DNA from: an uncultured Bacteroidales bacterium
GTDB taxonomy: Bacteria > Bacteroidota > Bacteroidia > Bacteroidales > Paludibacteraceae
Direction: 5' to 3'
Assembly: GCA_937886455.1 (NCBI GenBank)
Contig: CALGCU010000264.1
Location: 1 to 20,169 of the forward strand
DNA length: 20,169 nucleotides
Positions 1-6,491 of the stretch are shown here, in pieces. Positions within the stretch are counted from its first letter, which is position 1; every line of letters begins with the position of its first letter. The position numbers and the translations under genes are program-made. The notes under the pieces are model-generated. The model worked only from the letters and a program-made list of their open reading frames with translations, had not been told where the DNA came from and ran no database searches.

Positions 1-56
1 GTCCTATCATCCCCGCGACCACCTCGGGACCATCTCGGGACCACTAGATAGGAATG
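1..56 (+). repeat. 11-bp-period repeat element, copy A (three units)
   Basis: GC-rich array of 11-bp units, each ending in ACC: bases 10-20, 21-31 and 32-42 (for example ATCTCGGGACC). It is followed by the flank ACTAGATAGGAAT. Bases 8-46 are a perfect 39-bp inverted copy of 11496-11534. The array is bounded by CCTATC (3-8) and GATAGG (47-52), which are reverse complements. It lies beyond the folD terminator and I see no ORF in it. The 11-bp period is about one helical turn, which would suit a DNA-binding site, but function is unknown. Confidence 0.8.
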
Positions 57-82
57 AGTATCTTTTACCGGACAGCAATAAT

Positions 83-126
83 AAAAAAATAGAGAGGAAA
101 TCACACATGCGATTTCCTCTCTATTT
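83..126 (-). terminator. Rho-independent terminator of the ffh-folD unit
   Basis: A perfect 16-bp stem (87-102 paired with 111-126) encloses an 8-base loop. On the minus strand it is followed by a run of T residues (83-89). It starts about 19 bases after the folD stop codon, the expected place for the end of this transcript. Confidence 0.9.
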
Positions 127-144
127 ATAGATTTGTAACGATTG

Positions 145-1020
145 TTATTTTCTGTTTTTAGCCGCTTGGAGTGTGTTGCGTAACAATGAAACAATGGTCA
201 TAGGTCCAACTCCTCCCGGTACTGGAGTAATGTAACTACCCTTAGGCGCAACATTTTTGAAGTCAACGTCTCCGCAAAGACGGAAACCAGATTTTGTTTC
301 TGTAGAAGGTACACGGGTGGTACCTACGTCAATAACCACAGCACCTTCCTTTACCATGTCTTCTTTTAAGAATTCAGGTGAACCAAGTGCAACTATGATA
401 ATATCAGCCTGTCTGGTAATGTCGGCTAAGTTTTTTGTACGACTGTGGCACACAGTGACGGTAGCATCTCCTGGATATCCTTTTTGCATCATTAGTGTGG
501 CAATTGGTTTTCCTACAATGTTAGACCGCCCGATTACAACGCAATTTTTACCGCTGGTAGGTATGTCATAACGGCGTAACAATTCAATGATTCCGGAAGG
601 GGTAGCTGATACGAAGCAGGGTAGTCCGATGCTCATTTTACCAACATTTATAGGGTGGAATCCATCTACATCCTTGCGATAGTCAATTGCTTCAATAATC
701 TTTTGTTCATCAATATGCTTAGGCAATGGTAGTTGTACAATGAGACCATCCAATTCAGGATCAGCATTGAGCTTTTCTATTTCTTGTAATAGCTTTACTT
801 CACTAATACTTTCTTCAAAGGCTATGTGGGTTGATTTGAAACCTACTTGTGCACATGATTTTACTTTATTGGCAACGTATGTCTCGCTTCCTCCGTCATG
901 TCCTACTATGATGACTGCCAAATGGGGGGGACGTTGTCCATTAGCCACCATTTGTGCTACTTCGTCGGCTATTTCACATTTGATTTGGTCAGATATGTTC
1001 TTTCCGTCTATCAGTTGCAT
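145..1020 (-). CDS. folD: Bifunctional methylenetetrahydrofolate dehydrogenase / methenyltetrahydrofolate cyclohydrolase FolD
   Basis: Cytosolic enzyme that interconverts 5,10-methylene-THF and 10-formyl-THF, supplying one-carbon units for purines and formyl-Met. At 291 aa it has the usual FolD length. Visible motifs are YVANKVK (residues 48-54, catalytic Lys52), VQLPLP (95-100, Gln96), DVDGF (117-121), the Rossmann motif GRSNIVGKPIA (164-174), CHSRT (191-195) and the family end signature PVPGGVGPMT (266-275). Many FolD proteins read PCTPxG near residue 140. This one reads SATPSG, which I believe is normal in Bacteroides relatives. It starts 26 nt after the ffh stop on the same strand, has no promoter of its own that I can see, and is followed by a strong terminator. 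It is therefore very probably the second gene of an ffh-folD operon. Confidence 0.97.
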   Translation of the reverse strand: MQLIDGKNISDQIKCEIADEVAQMVANGQRPPHLAVIIVGHDGGSETYVANKVKSCAQVGFKSTHIAFEESISEVKLLQEIEKLNADPELDGLIVQLPLPKHIDEQKIIEAIDYRKDVDGFHPINVGKMSIGLPCFVSATPSGIIELLRRYDIPTSGKNCVVIGRSNIVGKPIATLMMQKGYPGDATVTVCHSRTKNLADITRQADIIIVALGSPEFLKEDMVKEGAVVIDVGTTRVPSTETKSGFRLCGDVDFKNVAPKGSYITPVPGGVGPMTIVSLLRNTLQAAKNRK

Positions 1021-1046
1021 AGATGTCTTGTATTTTAAATGTTGTT

Positions 1047-2354
1047 CTACTTTCTTCTTTTAAGTTTACCAGAAGATGCCATTTTCATCATCTTGCACAT
1101 CTGGTCAAATTGTTTGAGCAGTCGATTAACTTCTACGATGGATGTGCCACTTCCTTTTGCAATACGATTTTTGCGACTCCCATTTAAGATGGATGGGTTT
1201 TGTCGTTCTCTGGGTGTCATGGAGTGTATAATTGCTTCAACGCTCTTAAATGCATTGTCGTCAATATCTACATCTTTGAGCGCTTTACCCATGCCAGGTA
1301 ACATCCCCAATAAATCCTTAACGTTACCCATCTTTTTGATTTGTTGAATTTGTGCCAAGAAGTCATCAAAGTCAAATTGATTTTTCGCTAACTTCTTAGA
1401 AATTCGTCTTGCCTCTTCTTCGTCATATTGTGCTTCTGCTCTTTCTACCAACGAAACGATGTCACCCATTCCGAGTATTCTGTCAGCCATACGTTCCGGA
1501 TGGAACACGTCAATGGCATCCATTTTTTCGCCTGTACCTATGAATTTAATAGGTTTGTCAACCACAGAACGAATTGATAGGGCAGCACCACCACGAGCAT
1601 CACCATCTAATTTGGTAAGGATTACACCATCAAAGTCTAGTCGTTCGTTGAATATTTTAGCTGTGTTGACAGCGTCTTGTCCCGTCATAGCATCAACTAC
1701 AAAGAGGATTTCTTGTGGTTGAATAGCCTCTTTGATAGCGGCAATTTCGTTCATCATTATATCATCTACAGCCAATCGCCCTGCAGTATCTATGATGACT
1801 ACGTCATATCCGTACACCTGTGCATGTTTGACAGCATTTTGGGCTATTTGTATCGGATTCTTGTTGCCTTCTTCTTTGTACACCGGAACACTGAGTTGCT
1901 CACCTAATATGCTTAACTGTTCAATAGCAGCGGGTCTGTAAATATCGCATGCTACTAACAAAGGTCTTTTCCCTTTTCTGGTCTTCAGCATGTTTGCCAA
2001 TTTACCAGAGAAAGTGGTTTTACCTGAACCTTGCAAACCAGACATGAGTATGACTGCCGGTGCACCTTTTAGGTTGATGTCCACACTTGTTCCTCCCATC
2101 AGTGCAGCCAATTCATCATGTACGATTTTAACCATTAACTGGCTTGGCTTGATAGAGGTTAAAACATTTTGACCCAGTGCTTTTTGTTTTACTGTATCTG
2201 TAAATGTTTTGGCTGTCTTGTAGTTGACGTCAGCTTCGAGTAATGCTTTTCTAACGTCTTTTAGGGTTTCAGCAACATTAATTTCTGTGATTTTGCCTTC
2301 TCCTTTTAGGATTTTAAAGGATCGTTCCAGGCGTTCACTAAGGTTCTCAAACAT
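1047..2354 (-). CDS. ffh: Signal recognition particle GTPase Ffh (SRP54)
   Basis: GTPase of the signal recognition particle. It binds 4.5S RNA and signal sequences of nascent membrane proteins and docks on FtsY. The order of domains is clear. An N-terminal helical bundle (about 1-90) is followed by the G domain, with GLQGSGKTT (106-114), DIYRPAA (137-143), DTAGRL (189-194) and TKLDGDARGG (247-256). The Met-rich M domain (about 325-430) contains the LLGMLPGMGK loop (348-357) and the RNA-binding stretch RIAKGSGTS (397-405). At 435 aa it is a normal length. It has a strong Bacteroidetes-type promoter about 87 nt upstream and is followed 26 nt downstream by folD. No SRP RNA gene was recognised in this window. 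Confidence 0.98.
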   Translation of the reverse strand: MFENLSERLERSFKILKGEGKITEINVAETLKDVRKALLEADVNYKTAKTFTDTVKQKALGQNVLTSIKPSQLMVKIVHDELAALMGGTSVDINLKGAPAVILMSGLQGSGKTTFSGKLANMLKTRKGKRPLLVACDIYRPAAIEQLSILGEQLSVPVYKEEGNKNPIQIAQNAVKHAQVYGYDVVIIDTAGRLAVDDIMMNEIAAIKEAIQPQEILFVVDAMTGQDAVNTAKIFNERLDFDGVILTKLDGDARGGAALSIRSVVDKPIKFIGTGEKMDAIDVFHPERMADRILGMGDIVSLVERAEAQYDEEEARRISKKLAKNQFDFDDFLAQIQQIKKMGNVKDLLGMLPGMGKALKDVDIDDNAFKSVEAIIHSMTPRERQNPSILNGSRKNRIAKGSGTSIVEVNRLLKQFDQMCKMMKMASSGKLKRRK

Positions 2355-2440
2355 AGTATTTCTTGTTGTTTTATTTTATGCGGTTAGTATAGTTTCCCGC
2401 AGACATGTATACTTTCTTTTGCTATCAAAATTCTTTTTTG

Positions 2441-2472
2441 CAAAGATAGTGTAAGGCGGGCGAAATCGCAAA
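2441..2472 (-). promoter_or_regulatory. Promoter of ffh-folD
   Basis: Read on the minus strand: TTTG at 2472-2469, a 20-nt spacer, then TATCTTTG at 2448-2441, followed by C. This is a full match to the Bacteroidetes consensus (TTTG, 19-21 nt, TAnnTTTG). The leader to the ffh ATG is about 80 nt. The promoter, including its spacer, is nearly identical to that of coaX. Confidence 0.8.
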
Positions 2473-2543
2473 TCAAATACATGTTGGAACGGTACAAATT
2501 GTGTTTTGATTGCTTTGTGTTGCTTCTTTTTGGGGTGTGTTCT

Positions 2544-4796
2544 TTAGAATGTGATGATGAATCCTCCGTGTAGGTTGATACCTGCTTGTGGATAGAACCA
2601 AGGTGAATAGTATTTGCTTCCGTCTGTAAACATACACATGTAGTTTCCTCCATTGGCTTCGTATTTGGCATCAAATAGATTGTTGATTTGACAGCGTATC
2701 GCTATTGATGGCCAATTGTGGGGGAGTGGCAGTTCGTATTGCATGTTGAGGTTGGTAAAGCTATAGGGCTTTAGACATGCTTCCTCCGACATGGTGTTAT
2801 CGAGGTATTGTTTGCTCACGAAGTTGGTTTGTAGATTGGCAGTGAATCCGGCTACGTCGAATGTGAATATGGATGTTGCTGTAATAGAAGGTGAGAAGGC
2901 TATATCTACATTCCCAAAGTTGATCTCTTCTTGCCGTAACCATTCCCAATTTTCATCATTGAGGTCAATCCAATCTGTGTAGTTGAGAATTCGGTTTCGT
3001 GAGAGGGTGATGTTCCCTTCCCAGTTAAACTTGAAGTGTTGGTCTTTTTTGATGGACATGTTAATTATGTGTACTCCGGCTGTGATTTCTGCGCCGGTGC
3101 GATAAGAGTCTTTGACGTTGCGTGTGAGGCATGCTCCTGTATCGCTGTATTTGCCGGTGAGTACTAATTGGTTGTCATAGTCCATGTAGTATAGGTTGAT
3201 ACCTATGTGAAAACGTGGATGTGAGTATGTGTATCCTAATTCATAATCATATAGTCGTTCGGGTTGTGGTATGTCATTGACGCCTGCTTCTGTGTAGTTT
3301 TTTCGTGATGGTTCTCTGTTGGCTATAGCAAAATTAAAGTAGGTTTGGTGTCCTTGCTTATGATAGGAGATTCCTGCTTTAGGGTTGAAGAAATGGAATG
3401 TTTCATCTACCGGTATGGGTTGCAAATCTTCATCATTAATACCATCTATGGTGTAGTGTACGTGTCGGTATTGCATGTCTGCATAGAGTGTAAGTTTTTC
3501 TTGTGCCCTGTGTATGATTCGCCAATTGGTTTTGGCGTAGATATTGGCATCTAATTTTTCCCCAACAGAACGGTAGTATTCATAGTTGAGGGGTAGATTG
3601 TGTGGGTATAGCGAGTCACGCAGATAGATGACTGTTCCGAAGTGATGTCCGACGTAATGATTGGCAGCACCCCCTATTTGTAGATCAATTGGATCAGAGA
3701 TATATTTGGCTGAGATAACTCCTCCGTAGAAGTGGTTTTGGAGGTGCTTTTGCCTTACAAAGTCAGACCTATTAATTGTTTCACCTAATTGATTGGTATA
3801 GGAGGGTAGTCCGAAGTCAGAGAATTTCTTTTCAGCACGATACTGTTCGTAGTATCCGTTTCCGTAGGTATAGTGTAAAGCTGCATTGAGCCACCATTGT
3901 GGAGCGAGTCGTTGTGTGAGGTGTAGTTGTGAGTGTGTTTGTGTGTAGTTGTCGGTTTGGTTGTCGTAGTAGGCTATGTTACCCATGTCGTCTATATATT
4001 CACCAGCGGGATTATATTTTCTGTTTTCTTTTAATTGTTCAGCAGATACCCCATCCCAAGCCATGTATGTTTTTTCTTTTCCCCCAAAGAGACTGAGGCT
4101 GAGTTTTGTGTTTTTCCCGTTGTATCCGAGTGCAGAGTGGTAAGAGTATAGGTCAGAAGCAGCGCGTTCCAAATATCCGTCTGAGTTGACTTTGGAGAAA
4201 CGTCCTTGAAAATAGAAGTTGTTGGGTAGTGTGATATCTGCGCTAACCATTTCTCTGAAGGTGTTGTACATACCTCCGTTGAATGCTAACTGTACTTTGT
4301 TATTAAGTGGTGTGTGGTTAGATTGGAGTGTTTGCATGTTGACAGATGCTCCAAATGCAGCAGACCCATTGGTTGATGTTCCTACGCCACGTTGTACATC
4401 CAGACTACTCATTGAGGCTGCCATGTCTGTCATGTTTACCCAAAAGACAGTTTGCGATTCAGAGTCGTTTAACGGAACATCATTGATGGTCATGTTAATG
4501 CGTGTGTGGTCGGTACCTCTAATTCGGAAGTATGAGTAGCCAATGCCTAAGCCGTCATCAGACATTACTACTAAAGAAGGTGTCGCAGATAGCAGGTAGG
4601 GTAGGTTCTGTCCTGTGTTGTTTTTGTTAAGGTCTTGTTGTTTGATTTGTACGTGGTTGTCTGTGGGTTGTTTGAGTGTAGCAGTGATATTGATTTCATC
4701 AATAGTGCTTGTGATGATTAGTGTGTCGTTGTTTTGTGCAGCTAAGCTTGTAGCTACAAAGAGTAAAAAAAAGAGGTAGTACTTTTTCATTTTCAC
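2544..4796 (-). CDS. TonB-dependent outer-membrane receptor under a TPP riboswitch (probable thiamin uptake)
   Basis: Outer-membrane 22-strand barrel receptor powered by TonB. A signal peptide (about residues 1-20, ending SLAAQ) precedes a plug domain (about 30-170) with FRIRGTDHTRINMTINDVP (90-108) and LDVQRGVGTSTNGSAAFG (132-149). A long aromatic-rich barrel ends in the terminal Phe of FIITF. There is no SusC-type carboxypeptidase-regulatory domain. Substrate is inferred only from the TPP riboswitch in its leader. Regulation of thiamin receptors by TPP riboswitches is established in Bacteroidetes. There the receptor often sits with an inner-membrane thiamin transporter and a pyrophosphokinase, but neither is adjacent here. 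The start may be GTG 4796 (750 aa) or ATG 4790 (748 aa). The ATG has AAGGTG just upstream and begins MKKYYL, so I slightly prefer it. No clear terminator lies between its stop and the ffh promoter. Confidence 0.9.
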   Translation of the reverse strand: MKMKKYYLFFLLFVATSLAAQNNDTLIITSTIDEINITATLKQPTDNHVQIKQQDLNKNNTGQNLPYLLSATPSLVVMSDDGLGIGYSYFRIRGTDHTRINMTINDVPLNDSESQTVFWVNMTDMAASMSSLDVQRGVGTSTNGSAAFGASVNMQTLQSNHTPLNNKVQLAFNGGMYNTFREMVSADITLPNNFYFQGRFSKVNSDGYLERAASDLYSYHSALGYNGKNTKLSLSLFGGKEKTYMAWDGVSAEQLKENRKYNPAGEYIDDMGNIAYYDNQTDNYTQTHSQLHLTQRLAPQWWLNAALHYTYGNGYYEQYRAEKKFSDFGLPSYTNQLGETINRSDFVRQKHLQNHFYGGVISAKYISDPIDLQIGGAANHYVGHHFGTVIYLRDSLYPHNLPLNYEYYRSVGEKLDANIYAKTNWRIIHRAQEKLTLYADMQYRHVHYTIDGINDEDLQPIPVDETFHFFNPKAGISYHKQGHQTYFNFAIANREPSRKNYTEAGVNDIPQPERLYDYELGYTYSHPRFHIGINLYYMDYDNQLVLTGKYSDTGACLTRNVKDSYRTGAEITAGVHIINMSIKKDQHFKFNWEGNITLSRNRILNYTDWIDLNDENWEWLRQEEINFGNVDIAFSPSITATSIFTFDVAGFTANLQTNFVSKQYLDNTMSEEACLKPYSFTNLNMQYELPLPHNWPSIAIRCQINNLFDAKYEANGGNYMCMFTDGSKYYSPWFYPQAGINLHGGFIITF

Positions 4797-4806
4797 CTTG
4801 ATTAAG

Positions 4807-4903
4807 CGATGGGAAAATGCGTACTAACCTTCCAATATCCCTTGGCAGCATTACCTGCCCAGGTTCTTAGGGTGTATTCTCAGCCTTTCGGCACCCCCAT
4901 CGA
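4807..4903 (-). promoter_or_regulatory. TPP (THI-element) riboswitch in the receptor leader
   Basis: On the minus strand the conserved blocks occur in order: GGGGTGCC (P2/J region, about 4898-4890), GGCTGAGA (about 4884-4877), ACACCC (P2 partner, 4875-4870), GAACCTG (4866-4860), GGTAATGCTGCC (L5/P5, about 4856-4845) and AAGGGA. CTGCC pairs with GGCAG to form P5. The TPP-sensing THI-element is a well-known class that switches off thiamin genes when TPP is abundant. The core ends about 40 nt before the receptor start. CGATGGG (4902-4896) is perfectly complementary to CCCATCG (4813-4807), which could close the whole element about 10 nt before the start codon. This position suggests translational control (inference). 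Confidence 0.92.
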
Positions 4904-4924
4904 TGTTAATTTTGCTTTCTGTGG

Positions 4925-4954
4925 CAAAGTTATGTGTATTTTTGTTTTCAGCAA
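4925..4954 (-). promoter_or_regulatory. Promoter of the TPP-riboswitch receptor gene
   Basis: Minus strand: TTG at 4954-4952, a 19-nt spacer, then TAACTTTG at 4932-4925, followed by C. Transcription would begin about 15-20 nt before the riboswitch, giving a leader of roughly 120 nt that contains the whole aptamer. Confidence 0.7.
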
Positions 4955-5012
4955 TGGTTGTTGTGTTAAAAAAAGCAAAATGAATAGTTGTTTTTATTGT
5001 AAAGGCATGGAT

Positions 5013-5336
5013 TTATGTGTTTTTTGTTGCTTTTTTCTTGTTGATGTAGTCTTTCTCTCGTTTTGGGTTCTTAGGGAACCATCCTCTGAGTACTCGTTGT
5101 CGTTGTTCAAAGAGTTCGCCAATACTCCAAAGGCATGATGCTCCTATGACTCCTAAAATAGCACTTAATAGGATATTTTCAATGAACAAGGCAGATGTAA
5201 TGGCGCATAGTCCTATGATTAAGAATATCCACCATGGCTTCGTTCCAAAATAATATTCACATTTAATTACTATGGGGTGAAAGAATCCTATGATTAGGAA
5301 TGTGGATATGGCAATAATAATTCCTGTGAAATACAT
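5013..5336 (-). CDS. DUF4491 family small membrane protein
   Basis: A 107-aa protein of unknown function that I recognise as the Bacteroidetes DUF4491 family. It has three hydrophobic segments (about 2-22, 34-53 and 55-75), so it is probably an inner-membrane protein. A conserved-looking loop (HPIVIKCEYYFGTKPWW) precedes a charged C-terminal tail with SIGELFEQ and the RGWFPKNPKR motif. The tail is Lys/Arg-rich and probably cytoplasmic. It sits between the korB terminator-like hairpin and the promoter of the TonB receptor. I could not find a convincing TAnnTTTG promoter directly upstream, so it may depend on readthrough from korAB or a weak promoter. No function should be inferred from the neighbours. 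Confidence 0.8.
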   Translation of the reverse strand: MYFTGIIIAISTFLIIGFFHPIVIKCEYYFGTKPWWIFLIIGLCAITSALFIENILLSAILGVIGASCLWSIGELFEQRQRVLRGWFPKNPKREKDYINKKKATKNT

Positions 5337-5393
5337 GTCGTTGTGTTGGATTGAATATGTGAGAAAGAATGTGTGGTGAGTAGTGTTTAACCT

Positions 5394-5432
5394 AAAGAAG
5401 GTGTGTCTAATTTTTTTAGACCCACCTTCTTT
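5394..5432 (-). terminator. Terminator-like hairpin after korB
   Basis: A 17-bp stem with one mismatch (5394-5410 with 5416-5432) and a 5-base loop, about 29 nt after the korB stop. On the minus strand the end of the stem is T-rich (CTTCTTT), but a long trailing T-run is missing, so termination may be partial and could feed the DUF4491 gene. Confidence 0.65.
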
Positions 5433-5460
5433 GCAATTGTATATTATTTATCATCTGCTG

Positions 5461-6459
5461 TTAGATGTCCCATTTTTCGCAACTATTTACTAAGTCGTCA
5501 AAGTTGTGAATGTTGGTTTTGGATTGTACATCGGCAATTTGATTGTGTACAGCTTCTTCGTATGTTTCTGCTTCAACATCTCTAATTACTCCCATAGCGA
5601 TTGGCATATCAGGACCAGTCATCATAGCTAATTTGTAATGGAGTGTTGGGTCTTCCTCTTTAGCGTCATGTACTAAGATGTCTTTTTCTGTAATTCCGTT
5701 TTCGCCAATGGTAACAACTTTCAGATTCCATCCATCTAACACGAGTCCTTTGTCGTTGTTCTTACCAAATATCATTGGTTTGCCATGTTCCAAGACTATG
5801 ATGCGGTCTGCTCTATTTTCTTTGTCTGAAATCCAACTATGTGCACCATTGTTAAAGATAACGCAGTTTACTAAACATTCTACGATAGATGTGCCTTTGT
5901 GTTTAGCTGCTGCAACCATACAACTCTGTGTTGTTTTAAGATCAACATCCAGTGTTCGTGCAAAGAATGTACCGCGTGCTCCCAATGCCAATTCAGCGGG
6001 GCGGAATGGTCGTTCCACTGTTCCGTAAGGAGATGATTTGGTGATAGCACCTTTTTTACTGGTAGGTGAATATTGTCCTTTGGTCAATCCATATATTTGA
6101 TTATTGAATAAGACCACATTCAGGTCAATGTTACGACGTACGCTATGTATGAAATGGTTTCCACCAATTGCGAGGCAGTCGCCGTCACCTGTCATTTGCC
6201 AAACAGTGAGTTCCGGATGTGAAGTTTTTACTCCGGTTGCGATGGCAGCTCCACGTCCATGAATGGTGTGGAATCCGTATGTATTCAAATAATAAGGCAT
6301 ACGTGAAGAGCATCCGATACCTGAGATAACAACTGTTTCCCATGGTGCTACACCAACTTCAGCCATTGCTTTTTGTAGTGAGTTTACGATGGCATGGTCA
6401 CCACATCCCGGACACCAACGTACATATTGGTCGCTTTTATAATCTGCTGGGGTAAACAT
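5461..6459 (-). CDS. korB: 2-oxoacid:ferredoxin oxidoreductase, beta (TPP-binding) subunit, KorB-like
   Basis: TPP-binding subunit of an enzyme that oxidatively decarboxylates a 2-oxoacid (most likely 2-oxoglutarate) with CoA, reducing ferredoxin. It runs in reverse in reductive carbon fixation. At 332 aa it has typical KorB length. WCPGCGDH (15-22) and GIGCSSRMPYY (47-57) supply cysteines 16, 19 and 50, expected ligands of the [4Fe-4S] cluster. TPP/Mg binding is shown by GDGDCLAIGGNHF (91-103) and LFNNQIYGLTKGQYSPTS (117-134). It starts 32 nt after korA on the same strand, so the two are cotranscribed. No separate ferredoxin-like delta subunit is present, as is usual for the two-subunit form. 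Substrate is assigned from family resemblance; another 2-oxoacid is possible. Confidence 0.93.
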   Translation of the reverse strand: MFTPADYKSDQYVRWCPGCGDHAIVNSLQKAMAEVGVAPWETVVISGIGCSSRMPYYLNTYGFHTIHGRGAAIATGVKTSHPELTVWQMTGDGDCLAIGGNHFIHSVRRNIDLNVVLFNNQIYGLTKGQYSPTSKKGAITKSSPYGTVERPFRPAELALGARGTFFARTLDVDLKTTQSCMVAAAKHKGTSIVECLVNCVIFNNGAHSWISDKENRADRIIVLEHGKPMIFGKNNDKGLVLDGWNLKVVTIGENGITEKDILVHDAKEEDPTLHYKLAMMTGPDMPIAMGVIRDVEAETYEEAVHNQIADVQSKTNIHNFDDLVNSCEKWDI

Positions 6460-6491
6460 ATATATACTGTGTTTTATGGTTCGTAATGAAT

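Noticed and set aside
2384..2674. Minus-strand ORF of 96 codons between the receptor and ffh
   Set aside because: It overlaps the receptor 3' end and the ffh promoter, and its Thr/His/Ser-rich composition is that of the A/C-rich strand, not of a protein family.
2544..2674. A terminator directly after the TonB receptor gene
   Set aside because: No stable GC hairpin followed by a T-run was found between the receptor stop and the ffh promoter.
4809..5138. Plus-strand ORF opposite the TPP riboswitch
   Set aside because: It is antisense to the conserved aptamer, the receptor promoter and DUF4491; composition is Cys/Phe-rich noise.
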